From assembly GCA_009760885.1 (NCBI GenBank), contig CM019693.1, forward strand, positions 50,484,455 through 50,548,454: a DNA stretch of 64,000 nucleotides, read 5' to 3'. How positions within the stretch are numbered: the stretch's first letter is position 1; each line of letters opens with the position of its first letter. The notes beneath the pieces are model-generated. The model did no database searches. It had not been told where the DNA came from and worked only from the letters and a program-made list of their open reading frames with translations. Origin of the DNA: Achatina immaculata (taxonomy: Eukaryota; Mollusca; Gastropoda; Stylommatophora; Achatinidae). Of this stretch, positions 33,854 through 44,449 are shown one piece after another. The position numbers and the translations under genes were made by a program.

Positions 33854-34060
33854 ATTACTAATACTGTTACTTTATTACTAATAGTGGCATTTTATTACTA
33901 ATACTGTCACTCTATTATCAATACTGTAACTTTATTACTAATACTGTCACTTTATTACTAATACTGTCATTTTATTACTAACACTGTCACTATATTACGG
34001 ATGCTGTCACTCTATTACTAATTCTGACACTTTATTACTATTGCTGTTAATTCTGTCATC
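33854..34060. repeat. 21-bp minisatellite, right fragment
   Basis: About ten units of tattactaatactgtcactt. Confidence 0.9.
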
Positions 34061-34099
34061 TGATTTACCAGATTCGTTGACTCTAAACTTGTAAACACA

Positions 34100-34570
34100 C
34101 ACACATACACACACATTTCTAGCCTCATTAGCATTTTCCTATGAACTTCTGGAACTTATTTTTATCATTTGTAAAAACAAGAGCTGATTGATCAGCACTA
34201 CCATGGCCTTCATAACTGATAGACTTTTGCGAGCTTTTGTTATCACGTGATCAACATGTTCCTTGAAACACAGACTTCGATCCGTGTATGTCATCAAGTT
34301 AGTTCTGGTCTCATCCTCGCCTCCCAGTCTCAAACTAAGAGTACCAGTCTTAACAATACGGTTGTCACGTGAGAACCATGGCACTGATACTTTTATAGGG
34401 TTGACACGGGCGTTAGAAACTTCACACAAGGAGGAAATTCCATCAGTATCTCTCTGCAATGTGTTGGGAATTTCCTGTCTGTCTTTTCCCTGTCGATATA
34501 CTAGAGTATCGTCAGCAAATGACAAAGTCATTCCCCTTCCAACAAGTTGTTGTTCAGTGGTTCTCACCGT
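34100..34570 (-). pseudogene. LINE-C RT fragment with FADD active site
   Basis: The minus strand encodes 'TLSFADDTLVYRQGKDRQE', the RT palm motif (FADD), followed by 'SLCEVSNARVNPIKV' and 'LGGEDETRTNLMTYTD...LCFKEHVDHV'. This is typical of I/Jockey-type LINEs. The upstream RT part is at 35095-35650, separated by a 40-bp minisatellite and unassigned DNA. 3' domains such as RNase H are absent. Confidence 0.8.
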
Positions 34571-34810
34571 TTACACATTCAACAAGTTGTTTTTCAGTGG
34601 TTCTTACCGTGTACACATTCAACAAGTTGTTGTTCTGTGGTTCTAAACGTCTACACATTCAACAAGTTGTTGTTCAGTGGTTCTAAACGTCTACACATTC
34701 AACAAGTTGTTTTTCAGTGGTTCTAAACGTCTACACATTCAACAAGTTGTTGTTTAGTGGTTCTAAACGTCTACACATTCAACAACTTGTTGTTCAGTGG
34801 TTCTCACCGC
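34530..34810. repeat. 40-bp minisatellite derived from LINE-C RT
   Basis: Seven units of aacaagttgttgttcagtgg plus TTCTAAACGTCTACACATTC. On the minus strand the unit encodes 'RTTEQQLV', the residues just before the FADD-containing frame, so it comes from LINE-C coding sequence. Confidence 0.87.
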
Positions 34811-35094
34811 GTGCACATTGAATAAAACTGGTAAGTCTGGTGATAACGGAGAGACTTGTGGTAAACCTGGACATATTGTTCTCTGCTCTGAAGACTAACT
34901 ACCACATCTGTAAACCTTCACATATTATTGGCTATGAAGACCAACTACCACATCTATAAACCTGGACATTTTATTCGCTCCGACGACCATCTGCCACATC
35001 TGAGAACACATTTCTCATGGACAAGGCTGTGGCTATCTACCTGATCAGGAGAGAGTGCACTCTTAGCCTAAGAAGCTTGCTCATCAGGTAACGG
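34811..35094. other. Degenerate ~55-bp repeats, probably within LINE-C
   Basis: Two to three diverged units of the ctgaagactaactaccacatctgtaaac type. No coding match seen. Confidence 0.5.
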
Positions 35095-35650
35095 AATGGT
35101 ACTGTGTTGTACTCATCTTCTAAGTGCGACTGCACGTGCCCCTACTCGGGCATGAAATCCTTCGAAGACGACATGAGCAAAGACTGCAGCACTGAGCCAC
35201 ATATCTTTGTTACTCCTACCTTCCACATGTGGGTGGGAACATGCCACGCCCTTCCAAGTCACTAGCAAGTTTAGGTGCGACGACTTCCTCCAATAGCTTG
35301 CCAACAGTGTTCTGATTCGCGATGATTCTGTAGGCGCTGGTCTGGGATGGTCTTTGTTTGGCGTCGGTAGCGGTAGCAGGTAGCTGTGTAGCCGTTCCTC
35401 TCTGAGCTGGCCGCTGTGAATGCTAGCTTTGAACTCTCAATGGGCAGATCGTTCGTCACACAACAGAATGCCCATGTCATCGGATGCCATCGGGGCCTGG
35501 GGCGGTGATGCACGATCTTTTGAGCGAATGGCCTCAGCTGTGACAGTATGTTCCTATTCCAGCGCCACCTCCTAGCACAGCTCTGAGATTATCATCTTAA
35601 TCCTCAGCCCTGCGACATCGTCGATCATGTCGGTCTGCTCTAAGTAGCGT
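35095..35650 (-). pseudogene. LINE-C RT N-terminal part
   Basis: Across frameshifts the minus strand gives 'LPLPTPNKDH', 'YRIIANQNTVGKLLEEVVA' and 'LASDLEGRGMFPPTCG', matching the RT segment that precedes the catalytic motifs in I-type LINEs, followed by a degraded 'CSLCSCRLRRI' stretch. Frame changes and stops mark it as dead. Confidence 0.72.
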
Positions 35651-35679
35651 GCAGGAAGGGCCCTTCCTTTGCTCTCATC

Positions 35680-36605
35680 AGATCTATGCCATGTCATGTC
35701 TGTGCTCTGAAAGTCTTGTATGCTATGTCATGTCTGTGCTCTGAAAGTCTTGTATGTTATGTCTGGTCTGTGATCTGAAAGTCTTGTATGCCATGTCTGG
35801 TCTGTGCTCTGAAAGTCTTGTATATTATGTCTGGTCTGTGCTCTGAAAGTCTGGGATGCCATGTCTGGTCTGTGCTCTGAAAGTCTTGTATGTTATGTCA
35901 GGTCTGTGTTCTGAAGGTCTTGTATGTTATCTCTGGTCTGTGCTCTGAAAGTCTTGTGTGTTATGTCTGGTCTGTGCTCTGAAAGTCTTGTATGTTATGT
36001 CTGATCTGTGCTCTGAAAGTCTGGGATGTCATGTCTGTGCTCTGAAAGTCTAGGATGTCATGTCATGTCTGTGCTCTGAAAGTTTGGGATGTCACGTCTG
36101 TGCTTTGAAAGTCTGAGATGTCATGTCTGTGCTCTGGAAGTCTGGGATGCCATGTTTGGTCTGTGCTCTGAAAGTCTTGGATCCATTTCTGTGCTCTGAA
36201 AGTCTGGGATGATTTGTCTATGCTCTGGAAGTCTGGAATGCCATGTTTGGTCTGTGCTATTAAAGTCTGGGATGCCATGTCTGGTCTGTGCTCTGAAAGT
36301 CTGAGATGTCATGTCTGTGCTCTGAAAGACTTGTATGTCATGTGTGTGCTCTGAAAGTCTTGGATGCCATTTCTGTGCTCTTAAAGTCTGGGATGCCATG
36401 TCTGTGCTCTGGAAGTCTGGGATGCCATGTTTGGTCTGTGCTCTGAAAGTCTAGGATGCCAAGTCTTGTTTGTGCTCTGAAAATCTTGTATGCCAAGTCT
36501 GGTCTGTGCTCTGAATGTCTGGGATGTCATGTCTGTGCTATGAAAGTCTGGTATGTCAGGTCTGTGTTCTGAAAGTCTGGGATGCCATGTTTGTGCTCTG
36601 GAAGT
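35680..36605. repeat. ~34-bp minisatellite
   Basis: About 30 units of gtctggtctgtgctctgaaa plus GTCTTGTATGTTAT, with length variants from 24 to 36 bp. Confidence 0.92.
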
Positions 36606-36756
36606 CTGGGATGCCGCTGCGTCGTGTACTGCGGCTCATGCTGTGATGAAGGCGCCAGAGTGTCCTATCTTAAGGGACCTTTCAGAGCTCACTTTTGTGC
36701 GGAACTCGTCCCACTTCACAGTCTTAACCCACCTGGGACATTAAAAACATCTACCT
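36606..36756. other. Short GC-richer unique segment between arrays
   Basis: No gene recognised; lies between two arrays. Confidence 0.4.
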
Positions 36757-37075
36757 CACCTTTCAGGTATCTTATCTACATCACCTTTCAGGTATCTTAT
36801 CTATCTCACCTTTCAGGTATCTTATCTACCTCACCTTTCAGGTATCTTATCTATCTCACCTTTCAGGTATCTTATCTACCTCACCTTTCAGGGATCTTAT
36901 CTACCTCATCTTTCAGGGATCTTATCTACCTCATCTTTCAGGGATCTTATCCACCTTATCTTTCAGGGATCTAACCCACCTTATCTTTCAGGGATCTTAT
37001 CTACCTCATCTTTCAGGGATCTTATCTATCTCATTTTTCAGGGATCTTATCTACCTCATCTTTCAGGGCCTTCAA
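36757..37075. repeat. 25-bp minisatellite
   Basis: About 12 units of cacctttcaggtatcttatc plus TACCT, with an early (ggtatc) and late (gggatc) subtype. Confidence 0.92.
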
Positions 37076-37111
37076 AGATTCGGCTGTGACCTGTCAGTCT
37101 TCCTGGCTTTC

Positions 37112-37262
37112 TGCTATGTTTTGACAGGCTGTCTCTTGTCCCACCATGCTCTGACAGCCTGTCTCTTGTCCCGCCATGCTCTGACAGCCTGTCTCTTGTC
37201 CCACCATGCTCTGACAGCCTGTCTCTTGTCCCACCATGCTCTGACAGCTTGTCTCTTGTCAA
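37112..37262. repeat. 30-bp minisatellite
   Basis: Five units of tgctctgacagcctgtctct plus TGTCCCACCA. Confidence 0.93.
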
Positions 37263-39465
37263 CCATAATGGAAGCAGTCAACCATGATGGAGACATCATC
37301 CATGATGGAAGCAGTCATGCGTAGTGTAAGAAGTCATCCGTGATGGAAGCAGTCAGCCGTGATGGAAGCAGTAAGCCGTGATCTAAGCAGTCAATCGTGA
37401 TCTAAGCAGTCAGCCGTGATGGAAGCAATTCGTCGTGAAATAAACAGTCAGTCGTGATGGAAGTATTCAGCCATGATGGAAGCAGTCAGCCGTGAAGGAA
37501 GCTATCAGTCATGATGGAAGCAGTCAGTCGTGATTTAAGCAGTCAGCCGTCTTAGAAGTAGGCAGCCGTGAACTAAGCAGTCAGTCGTGATCTAAGCAGT
37601 CAACCGTGATGGAAGTAGTCAGCCGTGATGGAAGCAGTCAGTCGTGATCTAAGCAGTCTACCGTGATGGAAATAGTCGGCTGTGATGGAATCAATCAGCC
37701 GTGATCTAAGCAGTCAGCCGTGATGCAAGTAGTCAGCCGTGATGGAAGTGTTCAGCCGTGATGGAAACAGTCAGCCTTGATGGAAGCCATCAGTCGTGAC
37801 CTAAGCAGTCAGCCGTGATGGAAGTGTTCAGCCGTGATGGAAGCAGTCAGTCGTTATCTAAGCAGTCAGTCGTGACCTAAGCAGTCAGTCGTGACCTAAG
37901 CAGTCAGCCGTGATGGAAGTAGTCAGGCGTGATAAAAGCAGTCAGCCGTGATGGAAGTAGTCAGGAGTGATAAAAGCAGTCAGCCGTGATGGAAGTAGTC
38001 AGTCGTGATATAAGCAGACAGTCGTGATTTAAGCAGTCAGCCATGATGGAAGTAGTCAGCCGTGATGGAAGCAGTCAGCCGTGATGGAAGCTATCAGTCA
38101 TTATCTAAGCAGTCAGCCGTGATGGAAGCAGTCAGTTATGATGGAAGCAGTCAGCCTTGATGGAAGCAGTAAGCCTTGATTGAATTAGTCAGCCGTGATG
38201 GAATGAGTCAGCCATGATGGAAGCAGTCAGACGTGATGGAAGTAGTCAGGTGTAATGGAATCAATCAGCCGTGATCTAAGCACTCATCCGTGATGCAAGT
38301 AGTCAGCCGTGATGGAACTAGTCAGACGTGATGGAAAGAGTCAGTCGTGCTTTAAGCAGTCAGCCGTGATAAAAGTATTCAGCTGTGATGGAAGCAGTTA
38401 TTATTGATCTAAACAATCAGCCGTTTTGGAAGCAGTCAGCTGTGATGTAAGCAGTCAGTCGTGATCTAAGCAGTCAGCCGTGATCTAAGCAGTCAGGCGG
38501 GATGGAAGTAGTCAGCAGTGATGGAAGCAATTAGCCGTGATGGAAGCAGTCAGCCGTGATCTAAGCAGTCAGCCGTGATGGAAGTGTTCAGCCGTGATGG
38601 AAGCAGTCAGCCGTGATCTAAGTAGTCAGCCGTGATGGAAGCAGTCAACTGTGAACTAAGCAGTCAGTCGTGATGGAAGTGTTCAGTCGTGATGGAAGCA
38701 GTCAGCCTTGATGGAAGCAGTTAGCTTTGATGGAATTAGTCTGCCGTGATGGAAGCAGTCAGTCGTGATCTAAGCAGTCAGTCGTGATGGAAGTAGTCTG
38801 CCGTGATAAAAGCAGTCAGCCGTGATCTAAGCAGACAGTCGTGACTTAAGCAATCAGCCTTGATGGAAGTAGTCAACCGTGATGGAAACAGTCAACCATG
38901 ATGGAAGCAGTCAATCGTGATCTAAGCAGGCAGCCGGGATCTAAGCAGTCAGCCGGGATGGAATTATTCAGCAGTGATGGAAGCATTCAACCGTTATGGA
39001 AGCAGTCAGCCGTGATTGAAGCAATCAGCACTGATGCACGCAGTCAGCCGTGATGGCAGCAGCAGCCATGATGGAACTAGTCAGCCGTGATGGAAGCAGT
39101 CAGTCTTGATCTAAGTAATCAGTCGTGATGGAAGTGTTCAGCCGTGATGAAAGAAAATAGTCAGCCTTGACGAAAGCAGTCAGTCGTGATGAAAGTAGTC
39201 AGCCGTGATGGAAGCAGTCAACTGTGAACTAAGCAGTCAGTCGTGATGGAAGCAGTCAGCCTTGATGGAAGCAGTTAGCTTTGATGGAAGCAGTCAGCCG
39301 TGATTGAAGTAGTCAGCCGTGATGGAAGCAGTCAGTCGTTATCTAAACAGTCAGCCGTGATGGAAGCAGTCAGTTATGATAGAAACAGTCAGCCGTGATG
39401 GAAGCAGTAAGCCGTGATGGAAGCAGTCAGCCGTGATGGAAGCAGTCAGCCGTGATGGACGCAAC
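37262..39465. repeat. 19-bp minisatellite, ~115 units
   Basis: Over 2 kb of gtcagccgtgatggaagca with interspersed gtcagtcgtgatctaagca variants. Its last ~140 bp are duplicated at 41061-41205. Confidence 0.93.
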
Positions 39466-39479
39466 CAGTTTCTCGTTAA

Positions 39480-40030
39480 GCTTGAGGCTGCTCAGACAGA
39501 GAAGCAGAGAAAAAAACAGGTGGGACTGTTATAAGCGGATACAGATGGGACAAACAGAGAGAATGCAGAAGGACAAAAGAGAGGACAGATGTGACAAACA
39601 GAGAGAAGACAGATTGGACAAAGAGAGAGAATATAGAAGGGATAAAAGAGAGGACAGGTGTGACAAACAGCAGAAGACAGATGGGACAAAGAGAGAGAAG
39701 ACAGATAGGACAAAGAGAGAGAATACAGAAGGAATAAAATAGAGGACAGGTGTGACAAACAGCAGAAGACAGATGGGACAAAGAGAGAGAAGACAGATGG
39801 GACAAAGAGAGAGAAGACAGATTGGACAAACAGAGAGAAGAGAGATGTGACAAAGAGAAGACAGATGGGACAAACAGAGAGAAGACAGATGGAACAAAGA
39901 GAGAAGGTAGATATGACAAAAGAGAGGACAAATGTGACAAACACAAAGAAGACAGATGGGACAAAGAGAGAGAAGACAGGTGAAACAGAGAGAATATATT
40001 TAGGACAAATATAGCAATAAAACATAAGGA
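39480..40030. repeat. Purine-rich 24-26-bp minisatellite, copy 1
   Basis: Units of gacagatgggacaaagagag plus AGAA. Strong purine bias on the plus strand keeps long Leu/Ser-rich frames open on the minus strand; these are not genes. Confidence 0.9.
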
Positions 40031-40045
40031 ACAAGCAGACATATA

Positions 40046-40185
40046 AAACAGAATAGTGAAACAAAGAGATCTGTTTGTTCAAGCAGAGAGATATGTTTGT
40101 TAAAACAAAGAGATCTGTTTGTTAAAACAAAGAGATCTGTTTGTTCAAGCAGAGAGATATGTTTGTTAAAACAGAAAAAAGTGAA
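40046..40185. repeat. ~24-bp minisatellite, 3' of Cys-rich exon 1 copy
   Basis: Units of aaagagatctgtttgttaaa with sequence variants. The counterpart is at 41800-41925. Confidence 0.88.
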
Positions 40186-40363
40186 TGAAAACACTTCTTA
40201 GAATGCATGGAGTTTCTTTAATTAGTGGAATTCTGAATAAAGAAGAAAGGGGTTGGATGAGGGGGGGGGGAAGTTGCTTACAAAATGGGGGTGGGGGTGG
40301 GGGTACAGGGACGAAAAGGATCAGTTGTTCTCTAGGTGTGAGTAGCATGTTTGTTAGTGCTGG

Positions 40364-40369
40364 TTTATT
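40364..40369 (-). other. Poly(A) signal AATAAA of Cys-rich paralogue 2
   Basis: Minus-strand AATAAA about 155 nt beyond the stop codon at 40520. Confidence 0.5.
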
Positions 40370-40510
40370 TCAATAAGTTCACATCATCCGTCACAAAATC
40401 TTCTTAGTGCTCGTTTACCTCAATAAATTCACATCATCATTCACAAAATCTTGTTGGTGCTCGTTTATAGCAATAAGTTCACATCATCCATCACAAAATC
40501 CTTTCCTTCT
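40365..40510 (-). repeat. ~62-bp repeats in presumed 3' UTR
   Basis: Three units of caataagttcacatcatcca plus TCACAAAATCTT... between the stop codon and the poly(A) signal. Conserved in the second copy at 42104-42250. Confidence 0.82.
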
Positions 40511-40519
40511 GTCAGTGCG

Positions 40520-40896
40520 TTATGTACATGGAAAGCCCAGAAAATAGTAACACTTTTCTGTTGTTGTTGTAGTAGGGAGAGTAGATGTAGGCTGCGATGA
40601 AGCAGAAAGAGTTGTGGACGTTCTGTTTGTATCTTTGGTCGTTTCAAAACGATTTGCGTCGTTCTTGTCGGAAACAGTTGTATTAGTCTGAAGACCTTCG
40701 GTTAAAAGGGATCCCAGCGACTCGATAGCACACTTGACCGGGCAGGATATAATCTTGCACAGGCTGTTTTTCACTCTGCACATGAAGCTAAGAACTGTGG
40801 GGACCACCTTTGAACACTGCAGGTTGATTTGTTCGCACTCGACCTGGCAGCTACTTCGACAACCACACCTGCTAGTGCAATGAGCGTTGCAGATGT
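40520..40896 (-). CDS. Terminal exon of cysteine-rich secreted-type protein, paralogue 2
   Basis: It begins at the 3' splice site ttttattttcttacag in phase 1 and reads ~125 codons to TAA. Eleven cysteines have exactly the spacing seen at 236-684, followed by a Thr/Ser-rich tail, with a terminal extra Cys pair (KCYY...PCT). A nearly identical exon at 42259-42632 arose by tandem duplication. Differences between the two include Arg for Gly between C4 and C5, Met for Val before C8, four changes in the Asp-Lys-Asn segment and one extra Thr, so most changes alter the protein. Function unknown; a secreted disulphide-rich, possibly O-glycosylated protein is inferred. The upstream exons may be shared with or copied from those of the neighbouring unit. 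Confidence 0.72.
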
Positions 40897-40899
40897 CTG

Positions 40900-41060
40900 T
40901 AAGAAAATAAAATGTGTATAGTTTAGTAGTAGAAAATCTACCTGTAAGAAAATGTGTACAGTTTAGTAGTAGAAAATCTACCTGTAAGAAAATGTGTATA
41001 GTTTAGTACTGGAAAATCTACCTGTAAGAAAATGTGTACAGTTTAGTAGTAGAAAACCTA
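40900..41060 (-). repeat. ~43-bp intronic repeats carrying 3' splice-site copies
   Basis: About four units of aaaatgtgtatagtttagta plus CTGGAAAATCTACCTGTAAG. On the minus strand each unit contains TTTTCTTACAG|GTAG, matching the true acceptor of the exon at 40896. Confidence 0.85.
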
Positions 41061-41219
41061 CCTGGAAGCAGTCAGTCGTTATCTAAACAGTCAGCCGTGA
41101 TGGAAGCAGTCAGTTATGATAGAAACAGTCAGCCGTGATGGAAGCAGTAAGCCGTGATGGAAGCAGTCAGCCGTGATGGAAGCAGTCAGCCGTGATGGAC
41201 GCAACCAGTTTCTCGTTAA

Positions 41220-41770
41220 GCTTGAGGCTGCTCAGACAGAGAAGCAGAGAAAAAAACAGGTGGGACTGTTATAAGCGGATACAGATGGGACAAACAGAGA
41301 GAATGCAGAAGGACAAAAGAGAGGACAGATGTGACAAACAGAGAGAAGACAGATTGGACAAAGAGAGAGAATATAGAAGGGATAAAAGAGAGGACAGGTG
41401 TGACAAACAGCAGAAGACAGATGGGACAAAGAGAGAGAAGACAGATAGGACAAAGAGAGAGAATACAGAAGGAATAAAATAGAGGACAGGTGTGACAAAC
41501 AGGAGAAGACAGATGGGACAAAGAGAGAGAAGACAGATGGAACAAAGAGAGAGAAGGTAGATAGGACAAAAGAGAGGACAGGTGTGACAAACAGGAGAAG
41601 ACAGATGAGACAAAGAGAGAGAAGACAGATGGAACAAAGAGAGAGAAGGTAGATATGACAAAAGAGAGGACAAATGTGACAAACACAAAGAAGACAGATG
41701 GGACAAAGAGAGAGAAGACAGGTGAAACAGAGAGAATATATTTAGGACAAATATAGCAATAAAACATAAG
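41220..41770. repeat. Purine-rich minisatellite, copy 2
   Basis: Counterpart of 39480-40030, with internal units rearranged between 41500 and 41640. Confidence 0.9.
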
Positions 41771-42102
41771 GAACAAGCAGACATATAAAACAGAATAGTG
41801 AAACAAAGAGATCTGATTGTTAAAACAGAGAGATCTGATTGTTAAAACAAAGAGATCTGTTTGTTAAAACAGAGAGATTTGTTTGTTAAAACAGAGAGAT
41901 TTGTTTGTTAAAACAGAAAAAAGTGAATGAAAACACTTCTTAGAATGCATGGAGTTTCTTTAATTAGTGGAATTCTGAATAAAGAAGAAAGGGGTTGGAT
42001 GAGGGGGGGGGGAAGTTTACAAAATGGGGGTGGGGGTGGGGGTACAGGGACGAAAAGGATCCGTTGTTCTCTAGGTGTGAGTAGCATGTTTGTTAGTGCT
42101 GG

Positions 42103-42108
42103 TTTATT
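42103..42108 (-). other. Poly(A) signal AATAAA of Cys-rich paralogue 3
   Basis: Minus-strand AATAAA about 155 nt past the stop at 42259, conserved with 40364-40369. Confidence 0.5.
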
Positions 42109-42258
42109 TCAATAAGTTCACATCATCCGTCACAAAATCTTCTTAGTGCTCGTTTACCTCAATAAGTTCACATCATCCATCACAAAATCTTGTTGGTGCT
42201 CGTTTAGTTCAATAAGTTCACATCATCCATCACAAAATCCTTTCCTTCTGTCAGTGCG

Positions 42259-42632
42259 TTATGTACATGGAAAGCCCAGAAAGTAGTAACACTTTTCTGT
42301 TGTTGTAGTAGGGAGAGTAGATGTAGGTTGCGATGAAGCAGAAAGAGTTGTGGACGTTCTGTTTGTATCTTTGGTCGTTTCAAAAAGATCTGCGCCGTTC
42401 TTGTCGGAAACAGTTGTATTAGTCTGAAGACCTTCGGTTAAAAGGGATCCCAGCGACTCGATAGCACACTTGACCGGGCAGGATATAATCTTGCACAGGC
42501 TGTTTTTCACTCTGCACACGAAGCTAAGAACTGTGGGGACCACCTTTGAACACTGCAGGTTGATTTGTTCGCACTCGACCTGGCAGCTACTTCCACAACC
42601 ACACCTGCTAGTGCAATGAGCGTTGCAGATGT
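42259..42632 (-). CDS. Terminal exon of cysteine-rich secreted-type protein, paralogue 3
   Basis: The acceptor ttttattttctgacag opens the exon in phase 1; about 124 codons end at TAA. It has the same 11-cysteine spacing as the other two members (C-x3-C-x3-C-x-C-x3-C-x3-C-x6-C-x11-C-x6-C-x4-C-x3-C), then a Thr/Ser-rich tail with a terminal KCYY...PCT. The reading frame stays open leftward into the intron, but the splice-site alignment with paralogues 1 and 2 marks the true start. It is the closest member to the possible signal-peptide exon at 49486-49665, whose phase-1 donor is compatible; about 6.9 kb of mostly tandem-repeat intron would separate them. Function unknown. Confidence 0.74.
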
Positions 42633-42639
42633 CTGTCAG

Positions 42640-42790
42640 AAAATAAAATGTGTATAGTTTAGTACTGGAAAATCTACCTGTAAGAAAATGTGTACAGTTT
42701 AGTAGTAGAAAATCCACCTGTAAGTAAATGTGTATAGTTTAGTACTGGAAAATCTACCTGTAAGAAATGTGTACAGTTTAGTACTGGCAT
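42640..42790 (-). repeat. ~43-bp intronic repeats, second copy
   Basis: Same unit as 40900-41060; the acceptor-like CTTACAG is again present in most units. Confidence 0.83.
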
Positions 42791-42869
42791 ATCCACAGTT
42801 TCAGTAATCAGTTTAACAAATATCTTTCAGTTTAGTCACGTTATAAAAGTTGAATACACGACCATGTAT

Positions 42870-42990
42870 GTGTGTATGCATATATGTATGAATATATGTA
42901 TGCATATATGTCTGTATGTATGTATGTATGTATGTAGGTATGTATGTAGGTATGTATGTATGTGTGTAAGTATGTATGTAAAACGTTATT
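42870..42990. repeat. (TATG)n microsatellite
   Basis: TATG/TATGCATA runs. Confidence 0.93.
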
Positions 42991-43195
42991 ATAAATGCTA
43001 CAGCTTTCTACTTGTTTAACGACTGGTTTAGAAATAAAAACGAGATATTTTGATTCTTGATATGAACTAGAAACGTGATGTTGCAAGTGTTGACCCGCAC
43101 CCAAGACCTATCACGGTTTCTGATGTTCGAATCTCGTCCCATCTGGTCATCGCCACCGCGCAGACCCATCTGGAAGAGAAACGTATGACCTGTCA
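42991..43195. other. Unassigned short segment
   Basis: No gene recognised. Confidence 0.4.
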
Positions 43196-44155
43196 CTCGG
43201 ACTCATCTGTGACTTGGAATGATTTGCAACACTTGGATTGATCTGCGACACTTGGAATAACCTGTCACTTGGACTGATCTTTGATTTGGAATGACCTGTC
43301 CCTTAGACTAATCTCTGACTTAGAATGACTTGTCACTTGGACTGATCTGTGACTTGACCTGTCCTGTGACTTGGGCTGTTCTGTCACTTGGGCTGTCCTG
43401 TCACTTGGCCTGTCTTGTCACGTTGCCTGTCCTGTCACAGCCTGACCTGTCACTTGACCTAACCTGTCACTTAGGCTGACAAATCACTTAGCCTGTCCTG
43501 TCACTTCACTTGGCCTGTCCTGTCATTACATGTCACTTGGGCTGTCATGTGACTTGGATTGTCCTGTCACTTGGGGTGACATATCACTTAGCCTGTCCTG
43601 TCACTTGGTCTGTCCTGTCACCTCTATCTGAACTGTCACTTTTCCTGTCCTGTCATATGAGATGATACGACACTTATTCTGTCCAGTCACTTGGCCTGAC
43701 TTGTGATGACAAGTCACTTGGACTGATCTGTCATTTTGCTCGTCCTGTCACTTGTGGTGACATGTCACTTGGCCTACCTATCACTTGGGCTGACCTGTCA
43801 GTTTGGCTATCCTGTCACTTGTGGTGACATGTCACTTTGGCCTACCTATCACTTGGGCTGACATGTCACTTGGGCTGACCTGTCAGTTTGGCTATCCTGT
43901 CACTTGGACTATCCTGTCATTTAGTTTGTCCTGTCACTTGACCTGTTCTATCACTTGGGTTGACCTTCACTTGGCCTGTCATGTCACTTGGCCTGTCCTG
44001 TCACTTGAGCTGACATATCATTTGGGCTGTCCTGTCACTTGGATTGTCCTGTCACTTAGTCTGTCCTGTCACTTGGCCTGTTCTGTCACTTGGGCTGACC
44101 TGTCACTTGGGCTGACCTGTCACTTGGCCTGTGCTGTCACTTGGATTGGGCTGAA
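43196..44155. repeat. ~20-bp minisatellite
   Basis: About 45 degenerate units of the cctgtcacttggcctgtcct type. Confidence 0.9.
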
Positions 44156-44214
44156 GCACGAGATGAAAAAATACTTCCAGTACGAAAGATGTTACCTTTT
44201 AATCAGACTCTTTC

Positions 44215-44402
44215 AAGCTAACATTCTGTATTAATTCAAGCCAACACTTTGTCTTAATTAAAATTAACATTCTGTTTTAATTCAGATTAACATTCTGTCT
44301 TAATTCAAGTTAACATTCTGTCTTAATTCAGATTAACATTCTGTCTTAATTCAAGTTAACATTCTGTCTTAATTCAGATTAACATTCTGTCTTAATTCAA
44401 GT
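44215..44402. repeat. 23-bp minisatellite
   Basis: About eight units of taacattctgtcttaattca plus AGT. Confidence 0.92.
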
Positions 44403-44449
44403 TACAAAATCATGAAACTATTCTTTTAACCATACTTGACCTGTAGGAT

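Larger units (their letters stand above)
41061..42800. repeat. Second copy of a ~1.74-kb segmental duplication
   Basis: Collinear with about 39325-41060 (offset 1739-1742 bp). It includes the end of the 19-bp array, the purine-rich array, the 3' UTR repeats, the Cys-rich exon and the intronic repeats. The junction lies at about 41061 inside repeat sequence. Confidence 0.92.

Noticed and set aside
39476..41806. Leu/Ser/Cys-rich minus-strand frames up to 196 codons
   Set aside because: They arise from a purine-rich array whose minus strand lacks stops; three overlapping frames are all open and none has other support.
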